Assembly (NCBI GenBank): GCA_913777615.1
Contig: CAJYTK010000010.1
Span: 1-43,968 of the forward strand
Source of the DNA: an uncultured Agrobacterium sp.
GTDB taxonomy: Bacteria; Pseudomonadota; Alphaproteobacteria; Rhizobiales; Rhizobiaceae
Direction: 5' to 3'
Length of the DNA: 43,968 nucleotides
This document shows, piece after piece, positions 43,806 to 43,968 of the stretch. Made by a program: the position numbers and the translations under genes. Every line of letters begins with the position of its first letter. Position 1 is the first letter of the stretch. The notes under the pieces are model-generated. The model saw only the letters and a program-made list of their open reading frames with translations. It was not told where the DNA came from and did not search any database.

Positions 43806-43968
43806 ATGGCAAAGAGCAAGTTTGAGCGGACGAAGCCGCACGTCAACATCGGCACGATCGGTCACGTTGACCACGGCAAGACGTCTCTGACGGCAGCGAT
43901 CACGAAGTTCTTCGGCGAGTTCAAGGCGTATGACCAGATCGACGCCGCTCCTGAAGAAAAGGCTCGTG
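43806..43968 (+). CDS. tuf: Elongation factor Tu, 5' part (cut by the window end)
   Basis: The first 54 codons of EF-Tu, which delivers aminoacyl-tRNA to the ribosome as a GTP complex. [20 protein letters not shown] is the invariant start, and [10 protein letters not shown] carries the P loop (G1). The frame is open to the window edge, so the gene continues. Alphaproteobacteria usually carry two tuf copies; which one this is cannot be told, although closeness to tRNA-Tyr/tRNA-Gly suggests the tufB-type locus. AGGAAGC lies before the ATG. Confidence 0.97.
   Translation, partial: MAKSKFERTKPHVNIGTIGHVDHGKTSLTAAITKFFGEFKAYDQIDAAPEEKAR

Overview
The window is alphaproteobacterial chromosome, most likely from the Rhizobiales, Agrobacterium/Rhizobium group. 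The evidence is a methyl-accepting chemotaxis protein ending in a DWEEF tether, a short class I ilvC product, an unusually long UvrB with extensions at both ends, PRC-barrel and DUF922 periplasmic proteins, and G+C-rich coding sequence in nearly all genes. The genus is inferred from protein style, not from a database search. Most of the window looks like core or long-resident chromosome.

Layout. Positions 1-8000 hold a chemoreceptor, an aldo/keto reductase, a LysE-type exporter, a membrane operon (SDR-DoxX fusion plus DUF2269), a stand-alone RecD-like helicase and a two-headed MerR/LuxR-type regulator divergent from pdxJ. Positions 9000-14000 form a redox/electrophile stretch: type II NADH dehydrogenase, a zinc alcohol dehydrogenase divergent from an AraC regulator, and a YtfG-like quinone reductase divergent from an HxlR regulator. 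These last two pairs resemble E. coli yqhC/yqhD and ytfG/ytfH. Positions 14100-16000 hold a TetR regulator with a perfect palindrome over its own start region, followed by ilvC. Positions 16000-24500 hold small-molecule metabolism: an NTF2-like protein, a FucU-type mutarotase, a PLP aminotransferase, a PhzF isomerase, and a complete three-gene ABC importer with a phosphatase-fold protein behind it.

Positions 25000-28400 carry tRNA-Thr(UGU), a VOC protein, a J-domain protein, a DUF922 secreted protease-like protein and a PRC-barrel protein. Positions 28567-30577 are the accessory part. Three tightly coupled genes (two-TM membrane protein, ImmA/IrrE metallopeptidase, beta-family protein) are markedly A+T-richer than their surroundings. 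The last stop codon overlaps the stop of a convergent esterase gene that is itself frameshifted. This cassette is the best candidate for an undescribed (defence-like) system.

Positions 31600-41700 hold uvrB, a GNAT acetyltransferase, a DUF2946 plus PepSY membrane pair with a His/Met-rich insert (probably metal-related), a DUF1800-DUF1501 pair, an acyl-CoA thioesterase and rlmB. The end of the window has tRNA-Tyr and tRNA-Gly behind a strong promoter, a small single-TM reading frame, a TerC-family gene and the first 54 codons of an EF-Tu gene cut by the window edge. The Tyr-Gly-tuf order echoes the ancestral tRNA-tufB operon.
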